Part shown: positions 20,375-32,500 of the stretch, piece by piece
Position numbering within the stretch: the stretch's first letter is position 1
Layout of the letters: each line of letters begins with the position of its first letter
From: Limonium bicolor
Lineage: Eukaryota; Streptophyta; Magnoliopsida; Caryophyllales; Plumbaginaceae
Length of the DNA stretch: 64,000 bases
Reading direction: 5' to 3'
Assembly (NCBI GenBank): GCA_023374045.1
Contig: CM041777.1
Location: forward strand, 483,391,594-483,455,593
The notes under the pieces: model-generated
Databases searched by the model: none
The model's input: the letters and a program-made list of their open reading frames with translations, nothing else
Told to the model about the DNA's origin: nothing
Program-made: the position numbers and the translations under genes

Positions 20375-23300
20375 TGTAACACCCCAACTACAACAACGTA
20401 CTGAACAATACTTTGCAGCGGAAATCATAACTCACAACATTACTTAACTCCTTGGTGTTACACGCCGTTAGCCACCCACGTGGCTAACAAGGCTAACATA
20501 CATACATCGTACCGGTCTGATGGACTAAACTCCCGAGCAACTACACATTAATCCCGTTCCATGTCCAACATTTAATATACACTTACATTACAACTGTACC
20601 GAGTATTTATAAACTAATGCCGATAACAATTTCGGTCTTACTACACCTACAATACACTCTCATTTGAATGACACCACAGGTGCAACAACTACCCGTCCTA
20701 CTCTTGAACGGCTTGCAGCTCCTTCGTACCTATAGAGTAATGGGGGCCCCCAAAGGGGGTCAGCACCTTTGCTGGTATGGTAATCCCGCAGCCCGCATGC
20801 TACCGGGCCACGCACAACTATTTGTCATCTTAGCATGCGGTTGATTATTTCAAACATGCAAACCCCATACACACATCATGCTTATAAGCAACATCCATTA
20901 ATAATACATACACAAGGTTAGCACACCCAACATAACAACACACACTTCACTTATAGCATACACAACTTAATTTTTCTCCTCTGAGAGGATATAACTTTAC
21001 TTAGGGATTGCCGGGGTGATATAAGCCCGAGCACAACATACATACATATCCTTTACTTGAGTGGTGGCCTCATATAGGACCAATCACAACATACATAATT
21101 CCCCCTAGCTCCAATAGTGATGAGGTAGGTAAGCCTTGGTTAAGCTTGTGGGTGGTTGTAATTCCAGGAGGAAGAACAACCGTAACATAACAAAGAGGGA
21201 GTCGAAGCGAACTTAGGCTTCAACACCCTACCAACATTATACATAATTTCCCTCCTAGCCCGATGTGGAGGTCGGGTAGGTAAGCTTTGGCTAAGCTAGT
21301 GGGAGGTCGAAATCCAATGAAGGAAAACAACCCTAACATAACAGGATGGGAGTTAATTTACATATATATATGTTAACTCCCAAACAATACGCGCGACCGG
21401 AACACCGGATTCCTCCCCATACATAACATATACTTATTAGTTAGAGGTTCCCTTATGGAACTTACCACATACATACATCACATAGTGTTACTAACTCGGT
21501 TAGACACATAAGGGGTGTAATATCCCTTTTTAACAAACATGGATAACTGTATCCAGTACAACAACAACATATCCAACAAGCCACATACATCCACATAATC
21601 ACAACATACACTAACGCACGGATAGCCGTAGTTAGAACGTTCCCAGGGGTTGGGACGTTTATTCCGAATACCGATCTCTTATGTGAACCTAAAGTCGGTT
21701 AACTATTATTTAACACATAACTAAGGTTAAGCGGTATCGGAATTAATTACGCCACAATAATGGAATTACTGTAAACTCATTTCATGTTTTATCTTGCAAG
21801 GTGGCAAACATGCAGAAAAACACATTGGCATACAAGCCGGTGTAATCCGGTAGGACACAGGTTGCAAGAAAACCATACCTGTTACCGAAGGTGCACTCTA
21901 ATGTGCCATCACATGTTCCTTGAAAATCTTTGAACAACTGATAACATTATAACTATCTTCATTAATATCGGGGTAATATAATTATTTAACGTCTAATGCG
22001 CCCATGATTAACCCCGTTCGGTAGTTTTATAACTTTACATTTTTATTACCACTTTTCACACTAATTACCATTACAACATACTTAACATATCCTTAACAAC
22101 CTTATAACATCATTACTTATCAATCCCCATCATTGGGTATCATTCCTACCCTTAAACAAAATTTTTGCTCAAAATTACACTATGTCCGAACTTGTGTCCG
22201 AGCTTCCGAAGTTCGGACGCAAGTCGAGACTCAATTGGGTGAAACTGGCGAATGTCCGAACTTGTGTCCGACCTTTGAAGTTCGGACACAAGTCGAAGCA
22301 AAATCCAACGGAAATTTCCAACTGTCCGAACTTGTGTCCGAGCTTCTAAGTTCGGACACAAGTCGAGGCCAAAACTGAGGAAAACTTACAGGCGTCCGAA
22401 CTTGTGTCCGGACATCGAAGGTCGGACACAAGTCGAGACTAAACAGCCTGGGGAAAATTTTTTTTTGAGTGTCCGAACTTCCAAGTTCGGACGGAAGTTC
22501 GGACACAAAGAAACTCGGAAAATTTTATAAAACGACGGGGCATGTCCGAACTTCCATGTCCGGACGGAAGTTCGGACATACCTGAAAATTCAGCCAACAG
22601 AGGGGATTTTCACCCAGAATTTCAATTCTAATAAACCTACACTTACTCCATGTTTCACAAGTCATAAACAACCATTCCTTTCCACGTTAAACATCCCAAT
22701 TCAACACCTAAATCCTCTCAACCATTAAACCATCATCAACACTCGTTTTCCAACCAAAAATTGCCATAACTTCCCCATAATCTTTACATATTCATCCTCA
22801 TCAATTATCCTCAAAACACAAACCTCTTCATTCCTAATCTAGCCACACCCTTTCAAGGGTCCTAAACAGCACACAACAAATCCTCCAATCTCATCAACAT
22901 CAACATAATCACCAAAAATCCTCATGAACACAATATAAACACAACCTCTAAACATTTGGCTCTTAAGGCCCTCAACTCAACATTAATTCACAACCTCCTC
23001 CAAAACCAACTAAACACTTCCAACATATATTCCAATCCATAATTTGGGTTCATTAATTTGTTTACCCATCCCAAACACTTAAACAATTTATAAACAAAGT
23101 TTAAGGTAGTTCTTCTTACCTTAAATTTCACAAGTCTCTTAAATTCTCCTCTTGCTCCAAACCTTCTCCAAAAATCGGCTAAGAGGGTATGGAGTTTCCA
23201 AACTCCATCCCAACACCCAAGAACACAAAACATACACAATTAATTATCTAAACCCTTAGAAACTCAATTAAATCAAAGGGCTAGAATTAGGGTTTACCTT

Positions 23301-24416
23301 TTGAAGCTTTTAAGAGGGATTTTCTCCCTTGAATCAAGAAGGAAACTACTCCACCATTGAAGGATAAATTTGGAGCTCAAGAACAAGGAGAAAAAAAGGT
23401 ATCAAAAATGGTGAAAAATCAATTACACCAAGAGATGAAGAGGGAATGACTTTTTCTTGGAAATTTTTACCTTAGAAGAAAGAGGAGACTCCAAGCTCCA
23501 CATTGGTGTCATTTTCTCTTCAAATGGGGAAAACCCATGGAGGTCAACTTCATCCTTTTGGAATTTCGAAAAGAGAGGATGATAGAGGAGGATGAGAGGA
23601 AGAAGAATGTGTGATTTGTTTTTGATTTGGAGCTCAAATGGAGCTTGGGCATGGCATTGAAGGTAGTAGCCATTGGAGAAGGAGGAGATAAATCGATGAG
23701 TGGGGAAGAAGATGGAGCCGGCTGGGAGAGAGAGAGAGAGAGGAAAGAGAGGAGAGAGAGAGGGGAAAAAGGAAATAAGGAAAGAGAGAGAGAGAGTGAG
23801 GGGTATTTGTGCCCTTTGTTATTTGGCTCTCTCTTGACTTAATTAATTAGTTAACTAGTCACATGTGAGTGGGCTGTCTACATAAATAAAACCGGCCCAC
23901 CAATATAAACACGCTGGAGCGTTTTTCGTCTTTTAACAAAAAACGCTCGTTTACTTACCCGTTTAGCCCGTTCACTAACCGAGACCGTTTTCCGGAATTT
24001 TCTCATTCCTTTAATTTTAATGGTTATTAAACTCCCATTAATGTTTAATTATTGTTACAAAATCAACTATTATTTTTACGGGGTCATTTAACTGTTTAAA
24101 GTCACGTTTTCGGGTTTTCTCGAAAAACGCGCTTTAAGACTCCGTTAGCGTTTTAACGCATTATTTGAATCCGTTTTCTTCCGGAATTTTTCCCACATGT
24201 TCTTAATGTGTAATTGAGGTATATAAATATATTTATAACCCTAATAAGGTTATGTACCTCCTAAAATAATTAAATACGCGTTTTCACGTTTTGTGACTTT
24301 ACGCATTTTCTTTTCTTTTTGGTTTTTCATTTCTTCACCAACGATCTTAAGGACTTAATTAGCCTTAGAAAATTATAATTACATTAATTAAACGCATTAA
24401 GGTTTGGGGTATTTCA
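20375..24416 (-). repeat. LARD-2 left LTR (3' LTR in element sense)
   Basis: 4,042 bp, no genes. Landmarks: a C-run/G-run palindrome near 20742-20759; a six-unit hairpin array at 22184-22583; GGAGTTTCCAAACTCC at 23200; a GAGAG-rich stretch at 23725-23800 and the ACGTTTTCGGGTTTTCTCG stretch near 24100. Short open frames across the hairpin array arise from the repeat. Confidence 0.92.
22184..22583 (-). repeat. Six-unit hairpin array in LARD-2 left LTR (GTCCGAACTT type)
   Basis: GTCCGAACTT starts at 22184, 22254, 22324, 22394, 22471 and 22544: exact 70-bp spacing for the first four, then 77 and 73. In unit 2, ACTTGTGTCCGA (22260-22271) pairs perfectly with TCGGACACAAGT (22282-22293); alternatively GTCCGAACTT (22254-22263) pairs with AAGTTCGGAC (22278-22287). 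The two folds exclude each other. Units are GC-rich in an AT-rich LTR. Confidence 0.9.
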
Positions 24417-24417
24417 A

Positions 24418-24453
24418 TCTACCCCCCTTAAAAGAACTTCGTCCTCGAAGTTC
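24418..24453 (-). promoter_or_regulatory. Polypurine tract with AGGA-loop hairpin (LARD-2)
   Basis: In element sense a perfect hairpin GAACTTCG-AGGA-CGAAGTTC (plus 24434-24453) is followed at once by CTTTTAAGGGGGGTAGAT and the LTR. This is the expected plus-strand primer. In the Tekay-like element the sixth base pair of the stem has changed on both sides (58800-58819). Confidence 0.85.
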
Positions 24454-25954
24454 ACACTTCCCTAGCATCATTTGAATTAGAACACAGGGATTACTTGTAA
24501 CATAGAAACTTCCATAACAAACATATTTACATCACAACCTCGGACTTAACGGTCCGGGTAACACATTCACATCCATGCATAACATACATAACATACTTAC
24601 ATGATAACCTCGGACTCAACGGTCCGGGTATCTTATCAACATCTGTACTTACATAACAACCCTTAGACCTTGAGGTCTGGGCAACATAACAACATTTAGA
24701 CTCGTAGGTCTTGATAACATAACAACCTTCAGACACATAGGTCTGGGTAATATAACACCTTCTGAACTTAACCACATTAGGACTCAAGGTCCAAAATAAT
24801 AATTATTACACATACCACACAACATGTCTTAGCATGTATATCAACCAGAAATTCCTTTCCATCTCTTCATGAGTTCGAGACCCATGTAGAGTACATATAC
24901 ACTGTGATCCCGCAGAACCGGTCGCGATGGACACTCTGGTCCCCGTTCCTTGGGAGATCAAAACAATTGCATACATCTTTAAAATATACTTCTCATGTCA
25001 CCGGTCCAAGACAAAGGCTCATACGTCCTCAGCTTGTGAGCAAGTAATACGAAAATACTCTATATGAGGTTCAGTATAATGAAATCCTTTATTGGAAGGA
25101 TACAAGTTGAAAATCCTCTACGAGGTCACATAAAGGTAGTCCTTCCTTTGAAAATACCACTTAAGAATCTTAAAATATTTATTGAAGTATTGAAAATACC
25201 AATTGAAAATTTGAAACCCAATTTAAAATTCTTTTGAAAACTCAATACAACTCCAAGTCCAATTTTTGCTAACTGCATCTTATTCTTGATGTGATTATTT
25301 ATGACCACTTATAGGGAGTTTCAAGAATCATCCAACCCTAATGTGATCAGCATCAGAGTCGAACTATCTTTCCACCCCAATTTGTGTTCGGCTTCCCTTG
25401 ATCTCATGATAATCAAGTTTCACCTCCCACTTCATTTTCAAACAACAGATAATACATTCATTCCCAATTTTCTATCTTTTAATCCTTCTAGTCATAATCA
25501 TACATCTCCAAGGGATAGAACTCTGTCTATCAATCATCTTCCAGATTTATTTTAAATCAAGTTACCTAGGGAATTTAATTCTTACTAGGTTTTATATCGG
25601 TTTCATACATCCTCATGAACCACAATACTGTATATATACACATATCGATATATATTTTTTTATCAAAATATAATACACAATATTACATTTGGTATCATAT
25701 AAACATATACTGTCGGGGTTTAGTTCCCCGGGAGTTTTTCTACTCCCTTATACTTATACTTTTTCACACATCCGTTGACACAATAAACACACTTGTCACA
25801 ATGGTATTCGCATTTTCTGTGCGCAGTTACCATAATTAAACCATGAATGTATGCGTATGTTTATGTAACACACACACCAATCATCAAACCAAATTATTTT
25901 GTGCTATGCACACCACGTACACTTGTACGGTAACAGACATTAAGTGGTTTTGCG

Positions 25955-25990
25955 CTCTACCCCCCTAAAAGGGATTACGCCCACGTAATC
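25955..25990 (-). promoter_or_regulatory. Internal polypurine tract with hairpin (LARD-2)
   Basis: Element-sense hairpin GATTACG-TGGG-CGTAATC (plus 25973-25990) followed by a TTTTAGGGGGGTAGAG tract (plus 25955-25970), about 1.5 kb inside the LTR-proximal tract. Stem and loop are identical to LARD-1 651-668. Confidence 0.6.
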
Positions 25991-26705
25991 AATCACTTAA
26001 TCACTGGTTTATAACGTTCTACCGTCGTGAAGTGTTTTATCTCCACGCGGTTTATTACACAATGTGTTCTGGTTTGAGGGTCTTAGCCATATTGGCGCTT
26101 TAGTCCCTAACCAAGAATTCTCACTAGAGTTACTTTAACTTTAACTGGTTTCGATTCTGGCCTGTGAGGCTTTTAGGCATCATTAATTTGCCATTCACTC
26201 ATGTTCACCACACACACATTAACACCTGAATTGCTGGCTCACTACTTTCTGCTGTGCAACTCTTGATAATTTAGAGCTTAGTTTGCCCCATACATTATTC
26301 GTACTGTATTGTACATCCTCGGTTATCACCATTACCTTGGTAATAACGGTTTCTCAGCCAACGCGTGGTTTCACTTACCGTGAGCGAACTCGGTGAGTTA
26401 CAAACTTCTACTCCTTTCCATGATAACTTACTGTATTCCACGATGATTTATTTGGTTTCTTCCGACTTACTGTCGGTTACTTTTGAGCTACTACCTATTG
26501 TGTAGTACTCTGTCGGTTATTTCCAACACTTGAGGTATGTTCCGTACCGATATTCAACAATCGTGCTACTGTAGTCACTTATGTCAACCAAGTACCCTTG
26601 ATTGGTACTACCGTGCTTATCTTATGCATCGGTTTTATCACATCATAAGTCTTGTTCTTCTATCACATTTAACATTTCAGACTTCCTAGCTATCTCACTG
26701 ATCAT

Positions 26706-26800
26706 TACTGCGCAAGCGCAATACCAAAACACTCAGTCATACAGAGTGCAGAGGCGTAAACTCTTGACAGTAAGTCTCTTATGAGATAGCAATAGGAATT
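26706..26800 (-). other. Conserved structured block (LARD-2 copy)
   Basis: Counterpart of 1499-1591. TGCG-CAAG-CGCA replaces TGCA-CAAG-TGCA, so the palindrome is maintained by paired changes. The flanking sequence is much less similar. Confidence 0.55.
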
Positions 26801-28757
26801 CACACTGTGTTCCTTATCACATAGTACCGACCATTGGCTTATTGCCCAGTCGGTTTGTTGTCACTTACCTTGTATGCCCATTGAGCTTCACTCATAACTA
26901 GTCTTATTTGCCACATTATTATTTAGCAACACTTATGCAACGGTCGCTTACTGCACCCCGTGCCCTTACTCATTGTGTAACATTAACTTACACTGCAACC
27001 GCTATTATATTAGCTTCCGCCATTACACTGTGTCTTGCCACTTATTTGGCTGACTGTTGAACACGCTATCGTTTTTGAGTCTCTATGCTCCTTGAGCGTC
27101 GTTCATTACACATTTAGCATCCCACACCTATGGTGGTTGCTATTTGACTTTTTACTCATCTGATCTCCACAACTGGTACAAATACTTCTTTTCCATTTAT
27201 TCCTACTCACATCATTCTTGGGTAATGACAACGTGGTCAACCTTTAACATATTCCCTGAACTCTGTTCGTAACTACCGCTGTTACGGTCTCACATATCAC
27301 GAGGTATCCCCACTCTTGAAGCAGTGATTCCTTCGCTCACTTACTTACTTATATAACATAAATCTCTGTGGTCAATTACATTTCCTTTACACATTTCACT
27401 TGTGGCTTATAAGCCCTATTGCCTCGAGCTCTGCTCATTGTAGGCTGTTCACACGCATTTACTTCCCGTACATAATACACGGTTTATAGGTTGTATTGGG
27501 CTCCATGGTTTATTCCTTTCATGGGATTCCCCTTCCAGGATGTCAGACTTCCTTCTGACGACTTGTGCTTAAATTGGGTATTAGTTGCAACCCTTGCGTT
27601 TTTATTACGTTCTCTTGTTCAACCATTGTTGATCCAAACACCCTTTTTAGGATAGCTCCTGGGGTGTTACTAGGTTATGCCATTACATCTGGCTTACACT
27701 TATCGGTATGTTTAACTTACTACTTCGCCCCGCGTTCTTTGCTGGGTTAAATATCCTCTTTAGTGAGATTGATATCCCTAGTGGTTATCTCGGGAGTCAT
27801 CCCGATCCTTGCACATTAACGTATCATAGTAGGCATCTGCCTCACCATATGTAGGCTGGGTACTTACTCCAGCTATTGTGTTCACTCATCCGGATCCTTG
27901 AGACATATGCTATGTCTTTACTTACTAACCAGTGCACTTCGCACTTGTTCACCTTTAAACATTTCCTTAGAATAACTTACTAATTCTTTAGTCTCTTAAC
28001 TTGACTGGTTTCTTTTACTTCAACCATACTTGGTAATCCATTGCTCTTGCTTGACGTTTACTTCGGACCGTAGTATGGAGTCGACTACTTCCCGTGTTCC
28101 AGACTCCACTCGTATACATACGTGGGGTATCCTGCTGATACATTGCTACTTACCCAACTACCCCATAAGAAGGTTTGTCAGGCCCACAAGCTCCTATCGG
28201 AGTGCGGTCGTCCCACATTTCAGTTGGTACACTCGTAGTGTCCGTCACACGCCTAGGTGAAGTATTCTGTTGTCAACTCCTCTTATATTATCCTATGATA
28301 ATATGCATTCCATGCTTCCCGAACTTAATCAAGGGGGTGTATCCACTGTTGTATTATAATGAACTCACTCCATTCCCTCGGGTTGTCACCCTTGGGTTTA
28401 CCGGTTTCCATCCGGTTGTTTAAAAGTAACTGGGTAAAACTTACCTACCATGTGGCACTGAGGCCCGTGTAGGCCTTCTGGTTTAGTTTTAAGAAAAGAA
28501 GAATTGAAATAAGATGGGTTTGAAAGAAAATTTGGTTTTGAAAAGAGTTTGACAGAAATGATTTATGTTTAAAGAAAAATTTCCGTGTTTTACAACGTTT
28601 CTTGCCTTATCGAGTCTAGCTTCCTGCTGACTGGTGTTTCCAAGCACTGAGGTCAGGCTAACAAGCCCTTCCACGGTTATGATAACCCACTTAACTTCAT
28701 GGTACTTTACTAAGTACCGGTATTGTTTAAAATTTCTCGTACAATCTTGTTATAGCA

Positions 28758-28777
28758 GCACTTGCCATGGCAAGTGC
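28758..28777 (-). other. Perfect 9-bp inverted repeat (LARD-2 copy)
   Basis: GCACTTGCC-AT-GGCAAGTGC, matching the arms of the LARD-1 hairpin at 3556-3576 with a shorter centre. Confidence 0.6.
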
Positions 28778-29514
28778 GCCATGCAATCTGGTTATCGGTT
28801 CAATACACATTGATGCGGTACTGCTTTCGCCCGCTCTAACATCAGTGGCCTTGCTGGCCCTTACTTGGTCTTACAATCTTAACAGCAATTCCTGGGTACT
28901 TCTCAGTGTCTTCACATGATAACCATTAACTAGGGGTTTCCCATTCTGGGAGACCCCTTTTACTTAGTATTGTATCCTCCTCGTACTACGTTGTAGTTCC
29001 TTAATCGGTTGGTATACCGCTGGTGTATTAATTAACATTGTAGTCCCGTAGACACTCGTCTCGGGTTCTATTACTTCACTTCTGCACTGTTGCACGGTTG
29101 GTGCTTGCAAGCTGGTTGTCCTCGACTGCTTCGCATGTCGACCCAGGGTGCTGGAAATTCCATTCCTTATGCATAAGTTCTTCACTTTTCGCTAACAGGA
29201 GCGGTAATATTATTCAAAGGGAACCGTCTTCGGGATTCACACCTTCGGAATCTACCGTATGACAGGTTCTCCGTGCTTATTAGGGCACTTAATAACAGCC
29301 AGATCGGGTATTCCCGAGTAAGAGAGGACTTCTATCTCTCTGGCGTTCGTTCCAAGTTATATAATAGGGTTTGTGGAGGGCGGGATGGATATCGTAGGTA
29401 TCCAGTACACACTGGTGTTTCCCTAACTAGCGTACTTCTCACGCTATCACTCAACCCTTAACCCAAAGTACTAAACTCTTAACTCGGTACTTCCTAAGCT
29501 CGGTATTTCAGTCA

Positions 29515-29541
29515 TCAGAGCGATACTTCGCTCTGATACCA
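29515..29541 (-). promoter_or_regulatory. tRNA-iMet primer-binding site inside a hairpin (LARD-2)
   Basis: The minus strand reads TGGTATCAGAGC (plus 29530-29541). Plus TCAGAGCGA-TACT-TCGCTCTGA (29515-29536) is a perfect inverted repeat overlapping seven bases of the site. Identical in LARD-1. Confidence 0.88.
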
Positions 29542-29546
29542 CTTTT

Positions 29547-32500
29547 TGTAACACCCCAACTACAACAACGTACTTAACAATACTTTGCAGCGGAAATCAT
29601 AACTCACAACATACTTAACTCCTTGGTGTTACACGCCGTTAGCCACCCACGTGGCTAACATGGCTAACATACATACATCGTACCGGTCTGATGGACTAAA
29701 CTCCCGAGCAACTACACATTAATCCCGTTCCATGTCCAACATTTATATATACACTTACATTACAACTGTACCGAGTATTTATAAACTAATGCCGATAACA
29801 ATTTCGGTCTTACTACACCTACAATACACCTCAATTTGAATGACCACACAGGTGCAACAACTACCCGTCCTACTCTTGAACGGCTTGCAGCTCCTTCGTA
29901 CCTATAGAGTAATGGGGGCCCCCAAAGGGGGTCAGCACCTTTGCTGGTATGGTAATCCCGCAGCCCGCATGCTACCGGGCCACGCACAACTATTTGTCAT
30001 CTTAGCATGCGGTTGATTTATTTCAAACATGCATAAACCCATACACACATCATGCTTATAAGCAACATCCATTAATGAATACATACACAAGGTTAGCACA
30101 CCCAACATAACAACACACTTCACTTATAGCATACACAACTTAATTTTCTCCTCTGAGAGGATATAACTTTACTTAGGGATTGCCGGGGTGATATAAGCCC
30201 GAGCACACATACATACATATCCTTTACTTGAGTGGTGGCCTCATATAGGACCAATCACAACATACATAATTTCCCCTAGCTCCAATAGTGATGAGGTAGG
30301 TAAGCCTTGGTTAAGCTTGTGGGTGGTTGTAATTCCAGGAGGAAGAACAACCGTAACATAACAAAGAGGGAGTCGAAGCGAACTTAGGCTTCAACACCTA
30401 CCAACATTATACATAATTTCCCTCCTAGCCCGATGTGGAGGTCGGGTAGGTAAGCTTTGGCTAAGCTAGTGGGAGGTCGAAATCCAATGAAGGAAAACAA
30501 CCCTAACATAACAGGATGGGAGTTAATTTACATATAATATGTTAACTCCCAAACAATACGCGCGACCGGAACAACCGGATTCCTCCCATACATACATACT
30601 TATTAGTTAGAGGTTCCCTTATGGAACTTACCATACATACATCACATAGTGTTACTAACTCGGTTAGACACATAAGGGGTGTAATATCCCTTTTTACAAA
30701 CATGGATAACTGTATCCATAACAACAACAACATACAACAAGCCACATACATCCCACATAATCACAACATACACTAACGCACGGATAGCCGTAGTTAGAAC
30801 GTTCCCAGGGGTTGGGACGTTATTCCGAATACCGATCTCTTATGTGACCTAAAGTCGGTTAACTATTATTTAACACATAACTAAGGTTAAGCGGTATCGG
30901 AATTAATTACGCCACAATAATGGATTACTGTAAACTCATTTCATGTTTATCTTGCAAGGTGGCAAACACGCAGAAAAACACATTGGCATACAAGCCGGTG
31001 TAATCCGGTAGGACACAGGTTGCAAGAAAACCATACCTGTTACCGAAGGTGCACTCTAATGTGCCATCACATGTTCCTTGAAAATCTTTGAACAACTGAT
31101 AACATTATAACTATCTTCATTAATATCGGGGTAATATAATTATTTAACGTCTAATGCGCCCATGATTAACCCCGTTCGGTAGTTTTATAACTTTACATTT
31201 TTATTACCACTTTTCACACTTAATTACCATTACAACATACTTAACATATCCTTAACAACCTTATAACATCATTACTTATCAATCCCCATCATTGGGTATC
31301 ATTCCCTACCCTTAAACAAAATTTTTGCTCAAAATTACACTATGTCCGAACTTGTGTCCGAGCTTCCGAAGTTCGGACGCAAGTCGAGACTCAATTGGGT
31401 GAAACTGGCGAATGTCCGAACTTGTGTCCGACCTTTGAAGTTCGGACACAAGTCGAAGCAAAATCCAACGGAAATTTCCAACTGTCCGAACTTGTGTCCG
31501 AGCTTCTAAGTTCGGACACAAGTCGAGGCCAAAACTGAGGAAAACTTACAGGCGTCCGAACTTGTGTCCGGACATCGAAGGTCGGACACAAGTCGAGACT
31601 AAACAGCCTGGGGAAATTTTTTTTGAGTGTCCGAACTTCCAAGTTCGGACGGAAGTTCGGACACAACTGAAACTCGGAAAATTTTATAAAACGACGGGGC
31701 ATGTCCGAACTTCCATGTCCGGACGGAAGTTCGGACATACCTGAAAATTCAGCCAACAGAGGGGATTTTCACCCAGAATTTCAATTCTAATAAACCTACA
31801 CTTACTCCATGTTTCACAAGTAAAAAAACCATTCCTTTCCACGTTAAACATCCCAATTCAACACCTAAATCCTCTCAACCATTAAACCATCATCAACACT
31901 CGTTTCCAACCAAAAATTGCCATAACTTCCCCATAATCTTTACATATTCATCCTCATCAATTATCCTCAAAACACAACCTCTTCATTCCTAATCTAGCCA
32001 CACCCTTTCAAGGGTCCTAAACAGCACACAACAAATCCTCCAATCTCATCAACATCAACATAATCACCAAAATCCTCATGAACACAATATAAACACAACC
32101 TCTAAACATTTGGCTCTTAAGGCCCTCAACTCAACATTAATTCACAACCTCCTCCAAAACCAACTAAACACTTCCAACATATATTCCAATCCATAATTTT
32201 GGGTTCATTAATTTGTTTACCCATCCCAAACACTTAAACAATTATAAACAAAGTTTAAGGTAGTTCTTCTTACCTTAAATTTCACAAGTCTCTTAAATTC
32301 TCCTCTTGCTCCAAACCTTCTCCAAAAATCGGCTAAGAGGGTATGGAGTTTCCAAACTCCATCCCAACACCCAAGAACACAAAACATACACAATTAATTA
32401 TCTAACCCTTAGAAACTCAATTAAATCAAAGGGCTAGAATTAGGGTTTACCTTTTGAAGCTTTTAAGAGGGATTTTCTCCCTTGAATCAAGAAGGAAACT

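Larger units (their letters stand above)
24454..29546 (-). other. Non-coding interior of LARD-2
   Basis: 5.1 kb without a recognisable domain on either strand. From about 25300 rightwards it is collinear with LARD-1 1-4474; the left 850 bp has no counterpart in the window because that part of LARD-1 is off the edge. A short run of diverged units with GGTC(T/C)GGG-TAACATAA motifs occurs at 24540-24760. Confidence 0.7.

Noticed and set aside
22133..22506. Several 70-90 codon frames on both strands with repeated Cys-Pro-Asn-Leu or Ser-Asp-Thr motifs
   Set aside because: They are translations of the 70-bp hairpin repeat; the same frames recur at 31312-31756 for the same reason.
22184..22583. CRISPR-like array with regular 70-bp spacing
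   Set aside because: Repeats are palindromic with eroded copies, lie within both LTRs of a plant retrotransposon, and have no cas genes; an LTR-internal tandem hairpin array explains them.
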